Origin: Planctomycetota bacterium
GTDB lineage: Bacteria > Planctomycetota > Planctomycetia > Pirellulales > PLA5
Direction of reading: 5' to 3'
Assembly (NCBI GenBank): GCA_003576845.1
Contig: QEVJ01000047.1
Location: 1 to 39,586, forward strand
DNA length: 39,586 bases
Part shown: positions 7,643 through 14,438 of the stretch, one piece after another
Layout: every line of letters starts with the position of its first letter
Position numbering within the stretch: position 1 is the first letter of the stretch
Made by a program: the position numbers and the translations under genes
Notes under the pieces: generated by a model
The model's database searches: none
Told to the model about the DNA's origin: nothing
What the model saw: the letters and a program-made list of their open reading frames with translations, nothing else

Positions 7643-8344
7643 ATGCCGCGCGCCGCAATGAGCTCCCAGAATCAGGTGCAATCCCTGGACCGCATTCGTG
7701 AAACTTGGGTGCGGAGATGCACTACCTGGGCCATAGGAACCGCGCAGGAATGGAGAGGGCGTTGCCGAAAGTCCATCCAAAAGGGCCTCACCCCGATCGA
7801 CGCTGAGCCAGGCCAGAACCCTAACGTCGCGCTGCCGTTTAGCGCCTACATCGCCATGTCGCAACAACAACCCGATATCCGCGAGCAAGTGGAAGTCGAC
7901 CTATTCTGGGCCATCGTCCAGGAGACGAACTTCGGCGACGCCAAGACGGTGCTAAAGTTCTCCATCTCGGATGGCGAGTGGAAGGCGTTCTACGTGTTCG
8001 AAGAGTCAATCTCTCCGGTTGCGCAGCGGAACTTCGGTCTGGCGCGCGCGAATACCCCGTTGTTTCGAATGTCGCTCCGGGACGTGGGCTTGGGCGCGCT
8101 TCCCAGCGTGGTAAGGCCATCGACTCCTCGACGGGTGGATGATTTCGTGCTTCGTCCGGGACCGGCTCGAGCAAACCTTCGAAGATTCGACCGGGGTTCC
8201 GTGGTCCGCCTGCTGCTGGCAGTAGAAGTGGCCAAGAACCAATTTGAGCAGTGGCCGATGTTCCTGAAACCGCCAAGGGGAAGCGTGCTTCCGGCGCGTT
8301 TGGAGTTGGGGTGGGTACACTTCGATAAACTAGAGTTGCTATAA
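7643..8344 (+). CDS. Hypothetical protein, possibly frame-disrupted
   Basis: An open reading of 233 residues with no recognised domain. The middle part (about residues 70-135, with IREQVEVDLFWAIVQETNFGD and FSISDGEWKAFYVFEE) has normal codon use for this genome and looks like real protein. The first ~60 residues use AGA, AGG and TGC codons and look unnatural. The end (after about residue 150) is rich in Arg and Pro. A neighbouring plus-strand frame near 8131-8223 gives WMISCFVRDRLEQTFED before a stop, which looks more protein-like than the main frame there. This suggests a decayed gene with frameshifts. Start uncertain; function unknown. Confidence 0.35.
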   Translation: MPRAAMSSQNQVQSLDRIRETWVRRCTTWAIGTAQEWRGRCRKSIQKGLTPIDAEPGQNPNVALPFSAYIAMSQQQPDIREQVEVDLFWAIVQETNFGDAKTVLKFSISDGEWKAFYVFEESISPVAQRNFGLARANTPLFRMSLRDVGLGALPSVVRPSTPRRVDDFVLRPGPARANLRRFDRGSVVRLLLAVEVAKNQFEQWPMFLKPPRGSVLPARLELGWVHFDKLELL

Positions 8345-8411
8345 GCGACCCGCGCGGATCGACAAGCGCCGCCGGTGACGGGCGGCCAATAGAATTACCG
8401 CAGAATCGACC

Positions 8412-9704
8412 TCACAACCGCCGCGCCGCCAGAATCGTCAAATCATCCGGCGGGTGATCGCCCTCGTAGTGCTTGCTGACTTCGGCGCCGATGTGGTCGG
8501 TTAGCGCTTCGCAGTCGACGTGGGCGTTCTGGCGGATAAGCTTCTTGAGACGCGGGAGGCCGAATTGGTCGCCGGCGGGGTCCGTGGCTTCGACGATGCC
8601 GTCCGTGCAGAAGAAGAGGAGATCGCCGGGCTGTAGGACGAGCGGCGGGAGTTTCTCGAACACCGGCTCGTCGAGGACGCCCAGCGGCAAGCCCGTCGCG
8701 TCGAGCGAGACGAACCGGTCTTCAGCGGGCGAGTAGAGCAGCGCGGGACCGTGGCCGGCGTTGCTGTAGTGGACTTCGTGCGTTTGGGCGTTGAGCGCGG
8801 CGAGGATGATCGTGATGAATCGCTCGGTGCGAAGGTCGGCGGCGAGCGACCGACCCAAGAGCGTGAGCAAGTCGATCGTCGACCAGTGTTCGAGCATCAG
8901 CGCGCGGAGCGCGGCGCGGACGGAAGCCATGATGAGGCTCGGGCCGAGTCCGTGGCCGCTGACGTCGGCCATGACGAGCCCCCAGCGGCCGTCGCCGAGT
9001 TGGACGACATCGCAATAGTCGCCGCCGACCGCTTCGTTGGGAAACCACCACGTGGCGAGATCGTAGCCTGCGATCTTGGGCATTGCGTCGGGCATGAACG
9101 ATCGCTGGACTTCGCGGGCGATGTTGAGCGACGCCTGCACGACGTGTTGCCGGCGGATTTCCTCGACCAGCCGTGCGCGGTCGATCGCGACGGCCGCGTG
9201 CTGGGCGAACGCGGCCAGGAGCGACTCGTCGGCGGCGTCGAACGGACCGTGGCGATTGTTCAACAGTTGCAGCACGCCCAAGAGCGAGCCGTCGCTGGCG
9301 GAAATGAGCGGCGCGGCGAGGATGTTACGCGTGTGGAAGCCGGTCCGCTGGTCGAACGCGGGGTTCCAACGCGGATCGGCGTGCGGAAGGGGAACGTTCG
9401 CCATTTTTCGCGAGCGGGCGACGTCGCCGGTGATGCCTTGGCTCGCCGGGCGGCGGATTTCGTCGATTTCGAGTTCCGTGACGACCGACGTGTAGAGTTC
9501 GTCGGTTTCCGCGTCGTATTGGTAGAGGCTCGCCCGTTCGCAGTCGACGGCCAGGCAAGCCTGTTCGTTGATCTTCTCGAGAATCTTGTGGAGATCGACC
9601 TCGGCGGCAAGGGCTTGCGTTACGTCCAGCACGCGCAGCAGGCCGTCGACGTGTCGGGCGAGATCGCCATTCGCGGCGGCGGCAAGTTGCGGCTGGTAGT
9701 TCAT
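8412..9704 (-). CDS. GAF-domain PP2C/SpoIIE-type serine phosphatase (RsbU-like)
   Basis: A 430-residue signalling protein. Seen: a short N-terminal helix, a GAF sensor domain (about residues 30-190; ILAAPLISASDGSLLGVLQLLN is its typical core), a linker helix with IAREVQRSFMPD, and a SpoIIE/PPM phosphatase domain (about 215-430). The metal-binding acids are all present: GGDYCDVV, MADVSGHG, FCTDGIVEA and PPDDLTIL. Family members dephosphorylate anti-sigma-factor antagonists in partner-switching systems that control stress responses. No STAS antagonist or anti-sigma kinase is adjacent, so the partner is elsewhere. The ATG at 9704 is chosen because the longer GTG start at 9737 lies inside a palindromic repeat. 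Confidence 0.88.
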   Translation of the reverse strand: MNYQPQLAAAANGDLARHVDGLLRVLDVTQALAAEVDLHKILEKINEQACLAVDCERASLYQYDAETDELYTSVVTELEIDEIRRPASQGITGDVARSRKMANVPLPHADPRWNPAFDQRTGFHTRNILAAPLISASDGSLLGVLQLLNNRHGPFDAADESLLAAFAQHAAVAIDRARLVEEIRRQHVVQASLNIAREVQRSFMPDAMPKIAGYDLATWWFPNEAVGGDYCDVVQLGDGRWGLVMADVSGHGLGPSLIMASVRAALRALMLEHWSTIDLLTLLGRSLAADLRTERFITIILAALNAQTHEVHYSNAGHGPALLYSPAEDRFVSLDATGLPLGVLDEPVFEKLPPLVLQPGDLLFFCTDGIVEATDPAGDQFGLPRLKKLIRQNAHVDCEALTDHIGAEVSKHYEGDHPPDDLTILAARRL

Positions 9705-9728
9705 GCAGCGTGCGTTTTTGAAGCGTAG

Positions 9729-9750
9729 GTCAGGCACCTCTGTGCCTGAC
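9729..9750. repeat. GTCAGGCAC palindromic repeat, copy 2 (perfect)
   Basis: GTCAGGCAC-CTCT-GTGCCTGAC is a perfect 9-bp inverted repeat with a 4-base loop, directly upstream of the SpoIIE phosphatase. A degenerate copy starting GTCAGGCACAGGGGTGACTGAAC-like lies at 9858-9880. Confidence 0.65.
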
Positions 9751-9912
9751 GGCGGCGCGTAAGATTCTGGATAGTGATTGGTCGGTTAAGGCGAGAATTC
9801 GGCGTTTGCTGATCTTTCTCCCGACGGCGTTTGGTGGTTGGGACTATCGGCGGTTCCGTCAGGCACAGGGGTGACTGAACTACGATCGGCCGTCGCGTAT
9901 CGGTTCAGTATA

Positions 9913-10782
9913 TCACGGCGATTGCGTTCGTTCAGGGAGCCAATCGTCCGCGACGAAGCGGCGGAGCAACATGCGGAGCGAGCGGGCGAACGCGGCGAGC
10001 GTGCGGTCGTCGGCATCGCCGAACTCGATGCCGCGCCACGTGACGGTGATCGGCCAGCCGTGCTGCGCGGATGCGGCGTTGAGCCGAGCCATGACGCGGA
10101 CCGCCCAAAACAGACCGAATGCGTCGCGGAAATCGAGCCAGAGCCGCTCGGTCGAGTTTGCGGATCGGGCGGGGTTTTCTTGCAAGCGGCGAGCTACCAG
10201 CGCGAGGAGGACCGGGATGAGGGCATTCGGCGGGAAGGCCGGCAAAGCGACGCTTGCAAGCGGCGTGTAGGGCGCGATGAGCGTGAGTTGTGCGGCGCAG
10301 GCAGCAATCGCGGCCCAACGGAAACGCGTGGCGAACCAGTTGACGGCGCCCATCGAGGCGACGACGAGCATGAGCGTGCCCTGCGCGGCGTGGACCGCGA
10401 TTTCGCCGCCGAGGAGGAGATACGATCTCGCCGCGGGGACGAGGAGAATCGCCCAGAACGACAGCACGACCCATTGCCAAGCGCGATCTTGCGGACGCTT
10501 CGCGCCGAGCACCGCGATCGTCGGGCAGAGAGCGAGCACCGCAGCGGCGTAACGGGCGGCGGCCGCCCAAGCGGGAAGCGGCGACAATGGCCCCTGGTCG
10601 CGAGTCGCGAGCCAAACGGCGATCTCGATGCAGCCGACGGCGGTAACGGCGGCGAACGACCAGGTCCAGGCGGCGGCGAGCGTCGTTTCAAGGACGCGCG
10701 TGCGCCCTCGCAGCAGCATCGCGAGCGCGAGCGCGAACACGACGAGCTGCAGCGAGAACGCAACGGTCGACAGCGGCTGCAC
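9913..10782 (-). CDS. Conserved-looking multi-pass membrane protein
   Basis: An integral membrane protein of about 289 residues and unknown function. Seen: six to seven hydrophobic segments, including STVAFSLQLVVFALALAMLL, WTWSFAAVTAVGCIEIAVWL, YAAAVLALCPTIAVLG, WVVLSFWAILLVPA and VPALIPVLLALVA-like stretches. A cytoplasmic C-terminal tail of ~75 residues follows, with LWLDFRDAFGLFWAVRVMARLN and WPITVTWRGIEFGD. The frame stays open up to 10917, but that extension encodes IHNS repeats made by the AATTCACAATTC repeat cluster, so it is unlikely to be protein. The GTG at 10782 just before the first membrane segment is the best start, though not supported by a clear ribosome site. No catalytic motif was recognised. 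Confidence 0.6.
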   Translation of the reverse strand: MQPLSTVAFSLQLVVFALALAMLLRGRTRVLETTLAAAWTWSFAAVTAVGCIEIAVWLATRDQGPLSPLPAWAAAARYAAAVLALCPTIAVLGAKRPQDRAWQWVVLSFWAILLVPAARSYLLLGGEIAVHAAQGTLMLVVASMGAVNWFATRFRWAAIAACAAQLTLIAPYTPLASVALPAFPPNALIPVLLALVARRLQENPARSANSTERLWLDFRDAFGLFWAVRVMARLNAASAQHGWPITVTWRGIEFGDADDRTLAAFARSLRMLLRRFVADDWLPERTQSP

Positions 10783-10845
10783 TTTGGTGCTCGGCGACGG
10801 GCGGAGTTGGTTGCTCGCAACGACAAGGCGTGCGGCGATCGTGGA

Positions 10846-10965
10846 ATTGTGAATGGAAAATCGTGAGTTGTGAATGGTGAATGGGCGAAGCGTAGCTACG
10901 CATTTGCCATCAAGCACTCATTCGCAATTCACAATTCACCATTTTCGATTCACAATTCTCTTTCT
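10846..10965. repeat. AATTCACAATTC-type repeat cluster
   Basis: Words such as GTGAATGG, TTGTGAATGG and AATTGTGAATGG occupy the left side, and their complements CAATTCACAATTCACC and GATTCACAATTC the right side. They form imperfect inverted arms around about 10900. The same words recur at 16000-16115 and, in altered form, at 19783-19878 and 11751-11775. Confidence 0.6.
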
Positions 10966-10976
10966 TCGCGGGGGCG

Positions 10977-11759
10977 TCACGTTCCGAAATGCTGCCCAAA
11001 GCTTTGTTTGAGCGCCTCGACGCCGCGGCGAAGCGCGAGGATGTCGTTGCCGATGCTGAGCATTCGGCAGCCATGCTCGACGGCGCGGGCGGCAAACTTG
11101 TCGTCGGGCACGACCGCGCCCCACGTCTTCCCCTGGTTGCGACAGGCGGTGCCGACTTGGGCGATCGCTTCCCAGAGTCTCTCGTGGTGAAACTGGCCGA
11201 CGACACCGAGCGTGAGCGACAGGTCGGCCGGGCCGACAAAGAGCATGTCGACGCCGGATAGCGCGGCGATCTTGTCGGCCGCGGCCACCGCGGCGGGGCT
11301 TTCGATCTGAATCGCGACGAGGTGCTCGCGATTCGCGCCGGCGACGAATTGGGCGGGCGGCTTGTGGGTGTAGTCGGCATCGCGACCGGAGGTGTTGATG
11401 CCGCGGACGCCTTCGGGATGAAACTTCGCCCAGCGAACGAACTGCTCGGCTTCGGCAAGCGAGTGAATCTGAGCGGCCATGACTCCGCCCGCTCCGGCTT
11501 CGAGGTTCTGCGTCACTTGCGAATAGCCGGTCGGAGCCATGCGGACGAAGCAATCGAGCGAGTTCGCCCGGGCGGCGAGGGCGAACGTTACGATCTGGTC
11601 GTAGGTGACGGCCGCGTGTTCCTGGTCGATCCAGAATCCGTCATAGCCGCCGGCGAGGGCGAACATTTCGATGACGAGCGGGTGCGGGATTCGCCCGGCA
11701 CAAAAAACACGGACAAGCTCGCCAGCGGCGAGGCGGGTTTTGAGCGTGGGATTCGGCAT
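10977..11759 (-). CDS. HpcH/HpaI-type aldolase/citrate lyase family protein
   Basis: A 260-residue class II (divalent-metal) pyruvate aldolase of the kind that cleaves 2-dehydro-3-deoxyglucarate or 4-hydroxy-2-oxo-heptanedioate to pyruvate and an aldehyde. Seen: an N-terminal (beta/alpha)8 start, FWIDQEHAAVTYDQI (about 43-57) with the catalytic His48, LVAIQIESPAAV with the metal-binding Glu, and DMLFVGPADLSLTLG with the metal-binding Asp. The length fits the family (about 250-270). Translation is placed at the ATG at 11759; the longer reading to 11954 crosses a hairpin and a repeat. The exact substrate cannot be read from the sequence. Neighbours do not form a sugar-acid pathway. Confidence 0.85.
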   Translation of the reverse strand: MPNPTLKTRLAAGELVRVFCAGRIPHPLVIEMFALAGGYDGFWIDQEHAAVTYDQIVTFALAARANSLDCFVRMAPTGYSQVTQNLEAGAGGVMAAQIHSLAEAEQFVRWAKFHPEGVRGINTSGRDADYTHKPPAQFVAGANREHLVAIQIESPAAVAAADKIAALSGVDMLFVGPADLSLTLGVVGQFHHERLWEAIAQVGTACRNQGKTWGAVVPDDKFAARAVEHGCRMLSIGNDILALRRGVEALKQSFGQHFGT

Positions 11760-11990
11760 TCGGCATTCAGGATTCGGGGTACTTATCCCCCCGGTGAACA
11801 CACCGGGAGCGATCAACCCGCCATCATAAATCCGTGGCCAATCCCGCGGTATGGCCCGATGTGTGTCGCGCGGAGTCGTTTTTCGCGGGCGGCCAGCACG
11901 AACATCCTGCCAGCACCGGCGAAACCGTGCTGTAAACCATGTACGGGAAACCACTTGCGATTTTTTCGATTTTTTCGCGAACCTCGGCTC
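11760..11990. other. Intergenic region upstream of the aldolase
   Basis: It holds a short GATTCGGCATTCGGCATTC-like repeat (11751-11775) and a perfect hairpin CCCGGTG-AACA-CACCGGG at 11790-11807. Otherwise I see no gene. It should carry the aldolase promoter on the minus strand. Confidence 0.5.
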
Positions 11991-11996
11991 TATAAT
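11991..11996 (+). promoter_or_regulatory. Candidate -10 box TATAAT
   Basis: A perfect TATAAT follows a T-rich stretch (TTTTTTCG repeated at 11961-11976), with no good -35 at 17 bases. It sits 244 bases before the small gene at 12240 and just ahead of a structured region, so it could drive a long leader RNA. Confidence 0.4.
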
Positions 11997-12004
11997 TGGT
12001 CTCT

Positions 12005-12239
12005 AACGGGTATCGCGGGTCATAGATTGGCCGAGGCTGGCGTTGTTGGCATTGCCAGCACGCGAAAGCGTGCTTGACTTCGGGCCGGACGCTTGCGAAC
12101 CTTGTGAGACAGAGATTTTGCATCGGCCTCGCTTCGGGCTCGTTACCCGGCAGCGGGACGGCCGATGAAAACGTAGGGATAGTTTCCAGTTCAGCGTTCC
12201 TCTTTTACTCCGACCGCGCACACGCGCAGGGAGCCTCCA
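12005..12239 (+). ncRNA. Candidate structured leader RNA
   Basis: About 235 bases follow the TATAAT without a gene and contain several stable hairpins. GCTGGC (12036-12041) pairs with GCCAGC (12054-12059). AGCACGC-GAAA-GCGTGCT (12057-12074) has a GNRA tetraloop and overlaps the previous helix, so the two are mutually exclusive. CATCGGCC (12121-12128) pairs with GGCCGATG (12160-12167) around an inner structured loop. The leader ends in AGGGAGCC, seven bases before the ATG at 12240. It matches no riboswitch class that I recognise. Confidence 0.35.
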
Positions 12240-12545
12240 ATGCGTAATTCGATCAACAACCGCAGCCGCTTCGTCGTCTTTGGCAACCGCCAGGGCAACG
12301 TCGTCGTCGCCGGTCGCGATCATTTGCGCTCCCTGGGCGATGCGCATCTACTCGTGTCCCGGCTTAAGGCCAAATCGTGCGCGAAGCGCTCGTCATGTAC
12401 GACGGGCACATCGTATTGCACGCCCATGGCCGCGGCGGCATACGCTGCCCGTGAAGCCGAGGCGACGCGCGCGGGGATTCCCTCGCGGCAGTGGCGCTTG
12501 CAACCGATGCGCCGCCTGCCGCAGCCGCCGTGCAGTCGTAGCTAA
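12240..12545 (+). CDS. Small hypothetical protein, apparently frameshifted
   Basis: The ATG at 12240 has a strong ribosome site (AGGGAGCC, 7-base spacing), so translation here is likely. The open frame gives 101 residues. The first ~43 (RFVVFGNRQGNVVVAGRDHL, then DAHLLVSRLK) look like real protein. After that the frame turns into Cys/Ser/Thr/Arg-rich shadow-like sequence. One frame back, from 12368 to the TGA at 12454, the DNA reads GQIVREALVMYDGHIVLHAH then GRGGIRCP. A single-base loss near 12368 would therefore have changed a ~71-residue protein into the 101-residue reading. No domain was recognised. It lies upstream of the ECF sigma factor in the same direction. Confidence 0.45.
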   Translation: MRNSINNRSRFVVFGNRQGNVVVAGRDHLRSLGDAHLLVSRLKAKSCAKRSSCTTGTSYCTPMAAAAYAAREAEATRAGIPSRQWRLQPMRRLPQPPCSRS

Positions 12546-12547
12546 GC

Positions 12548-12591
12548 GATTCCAAGTTGGAATCCACGTAGGACGGACTTCAAGTCCGTCC
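12548..12591. repeat. Two adjacent perfect palindromes (planctomycete-type repeat)
   Basis: GATTCCAA-G-TTGGAATC (12548-12564) and GGACGGACTT-C-AAGTCCGTCC (12571-12591) stand side by side just after the stop codon of the small gene. Minus-strand readings of the second one give RGTDLKSV, a chance translation common in this group. They may also act as a transcription end for the small gene. Confidence 0.6.
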
Positions 12592-12765
12592 CACGAAGCA
12601 CGACGACGGCCGACCCGGCGCCGGGCGGTCGAGACGGCGCACCCCTTGGCCGCGCACTGCGGCTAAGCGTGCATTCCGCTCGACGCAGCCCGCGAAATGC
12701 CAGGTCGCTTCGCGTCCGCGTTCGTTCGCTCCCCACATACACGAGATTTTCCGTCGGAGTCCGTC

Positions 12766-13359
12766 ATGTCCGCCTTGTTGGAAGAAGACATCAATACCCT
12801 CGACCTCGCCCGGACCACGGCCGAGTTGGTCGAGGCCGCGCAAATGGGCGACCGGGAAGCGTTCGGCGAGTTGTTCGAGCGCTACGAGAACACCGTGTAC
12901 AACGTCGGTCTGCGGCGGTTGGGCGATCACGGCGAAGCGCAGGAGCTTTGCCAGGAAGTGTTCGTCCAGGCGCTGTTGAAGATCGGCCAGTTGCGCACGC
13001 CGGACGCGTTCGCCGGCTGGATCGTGTCGATCACGCACCGGATGGCCATTAACCGTGCCGTGCGGCGGCGGCCGGTCGCGCCGGCCGAGAACGAGACGAT
13101 CGAAACCGTGTACGTCGAGAACCGGACGCCGCTCGTCAACGTCCTCGATCGCGAGCGGGCGCGGCAAGTGCGGGCCGGTCTCGATCGGCTCGGTCAGCTC
13201 GATCGGGACACGCTCGTGGCGTTCTACGTCGACGGCCAGTCGCTCGTGGAAATGAGCACCGCGTTCCGGTCGCCGATCGGCACGATCAAGCGGCGGCTCC
13301 ACGTCGCGCGGAAGCGGCTCAAGCAGCAGCTCGAGGACGTGGAAGCGGCGGCGGTTTAG
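12766..13359 (+). CDS. ECF-type RNA polymerase sigma factor
   Basis: A 197-residue extracytoplasmic-function sigma factor that directs RNA polymerase to a specific set of promoters. Seen: region 2 (about residues 22-95) with AQMGDREAFGELFERYENTV, ELCQEVFVQALLKIGQLRTP and AFAGWIVSITHRMAINR, a variable linker, and region 4 (about 140-190) with LGQLDRDTLVAFYVDGQSL and the helix-turn-helix SPIGTIKRRLHVARKRLKQQL. The ATG at 12766 follows GGAG by 7 bases. No anti-sigma factor with a zinc or membrane domain follows; the next gene on the strand is a secreted protein 324 bases away. The regulon is unknown. Confidence 0.9.
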   Translation: MSALLEEDINTLDLARTTAELVEAAQMGDREAFGELFERYENTVYNVGLRRLGDHGEAQELCQEVFVQALLKIGQLRTPDAFAGWIVSITHRMAINRAVRRRPVAPAENETIETVYVENRTPLVNVLDRERARQVRAGLDRLGQLDRDTLVAFYVDGQSLVEMSTAFRSPIGTIKRRLHVARKRLKQQLEDVEAAAV

Positions 13360-13683
13360 GGCGGTCGCGATTGCGTCGTGGCTCAGTCGGGAGACCGGCC
13401 ACAACGCGCGGTTGGTAGGGCCGGTCAAAACGTGGAACCGGTCAGTAGCTGCGAGATGCCGTGTGTGTTAGGACGCGACCGGGGCGATCGGCATGGGAGC
13501 CGAATCGCCCCGGCGTGTTTCTTGCGCGGTGGTTCGGCTGGGAAACCGGCCACAACGACTGCCTGCCACGTCAAAGGATGTCGGATGTCGAATTCTTGCT
13601 GGCATCCGGGCGCCGCATCTGGTATGAAGTGGGACGCAGATCGGGTCGTCGTGAACGCAATGCTCTGATAGTGGAGCGAAGCC
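13360..13683. other. Intergenic region with hairpin and a short direct repeat
   Basis: This region after the sigma factor holds a direct repeat (GGGAGACCGGCCACAACG at 13389 region and GGGAAACCGGCCACAACG at 13540 region) and the strong hairpin at 13479-13513. No gene is supported. Confidence 0.5.
13479..13513. terminator. Strong terminator-like hairpin after the sigma factor
   Basis: CCGGGGCGATCGGC and GCCG-A-ATCGCCCCGG pair over 14 bp with a single bulged A and the loop ATGGGA. The following bases (CGTGTTTCTTG) have only a weak T run, so this may end transcription poorly or act as an mRNA 3' stabiliser. Confidence 0.45.
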
Positions 13684-14385
13684 ATGCGATCGAGCGGGCG
13701 CGAACGGGTTGCCGCGGCGGCGATGGTCGCGGTGTTGTCGGCCGTGACTGCCGTCGCGAACGGGCAGCAGGGATTCACCGCCGGCGTCGGGTTGTCCGGC
13801 GGCGACTCGCGGGCGATGTTCGACTTGTTCGGTTCGCAGGGAAGCGGGCGCGGGCCGGGAATGATGAGTTCGAGCGTGACCACGCTCGATGGACGCACCG
13901 GGTACTTCGCCGCCGGTTCGCTCGTGCCGTTCGTGACGGGCGTCGTGCCGGTCGTGGGCGAAGAGCGGCGAATTCTTTCGTCGGGACGTCTCGGGCCGCC
14001 GTTTGGGCCGCCGATGAGCAATCTGGCGGATCGGATCGCGCGGCTGGAAAGCCAGGGCGAGACGCTCGGCACACGACGCACAAGGCCCGCTGCGGTCGCA
14101 CCCGCGCAAGGCGACGATGTGGCGCCGCCCAAGTTGCCGGCGGACGATGCGAGCACGGCGGTTCCAGCGGTCGACAGCATTGCGGCCATTCGCCGAGCGC
14201 GGCAGGCGGAAAAGGAAGCGGCGTTTCGCGCAGCGGCGGAACATTTCGACCGAGGCGCGGGGGCGGAGCGCGAAGGAAAGGCGGCGCTGGCTGCGTATCA
14301 CTATAAAATCGCCCAGCGCGACGGCGACGACGCGACGCGCAAGCGGGCGAGCGAACGCCTGGCGAAACTGCCGGCGCGGAAATAG
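13684..14385 (+). CDS. Secreted hypothetical protein
   Basis: A 233-residue protein with a signal peptide (RERVAAAAMVAVLSAVTAVANG, cleavage near residue 27). The N-terminal half is Gly/Ser-rich with GFTAGVGLSGGDSRAMFDLF and repeated VVPVV segments. The C-terminal ~70 residues form an Ala/Arg/Glu-rich helix: SIAAIRRARQAEKEAAFRAA, then a stretch ending in AALAAYHYKIAQRDGDD, which resembles a tetratricopeptide-like single helix-turn-helix. A GGAG site lies 8 bases before the ATG. Function is unknown; it appears exported to the periplasm. It is convergent with the cardiolipin synthase. Confidence 0.65.
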   Translation: MRSSGRERVAAAAMVAVLSAVTAVANGQQGFTAGVGLSGGDSRAMFDLFGSQGSGRGPGMMSSSVTTLDGRTGYFAAGSLVPFVTGVVPVVGEERRILSSGRLGPPFGPPMSNLADRIARLESQGETLGTRRTRPAAVAPAQGDDVAPPKLPADDASTAVPAVDSIAAIRRARQAEKEAAFRAAAEHFDRGAGAEREGKAALAAYHYKIAQRDGDDATRKRASERLAKLPARK

Positions 14386-14438
14386 AGCGCGGCGCGCGTC
14401 TCGGACCTCCGCGCCTGCATTCCCCGCCTCCCGACGGC

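Noticed and set aside
12005-12239. Known riboswitch (cobalamin, TPP, SAM or c-di-GMP) in the leader
   Set aside because: I could not find the conserved core words of these classes; only generic hairpins are seen.
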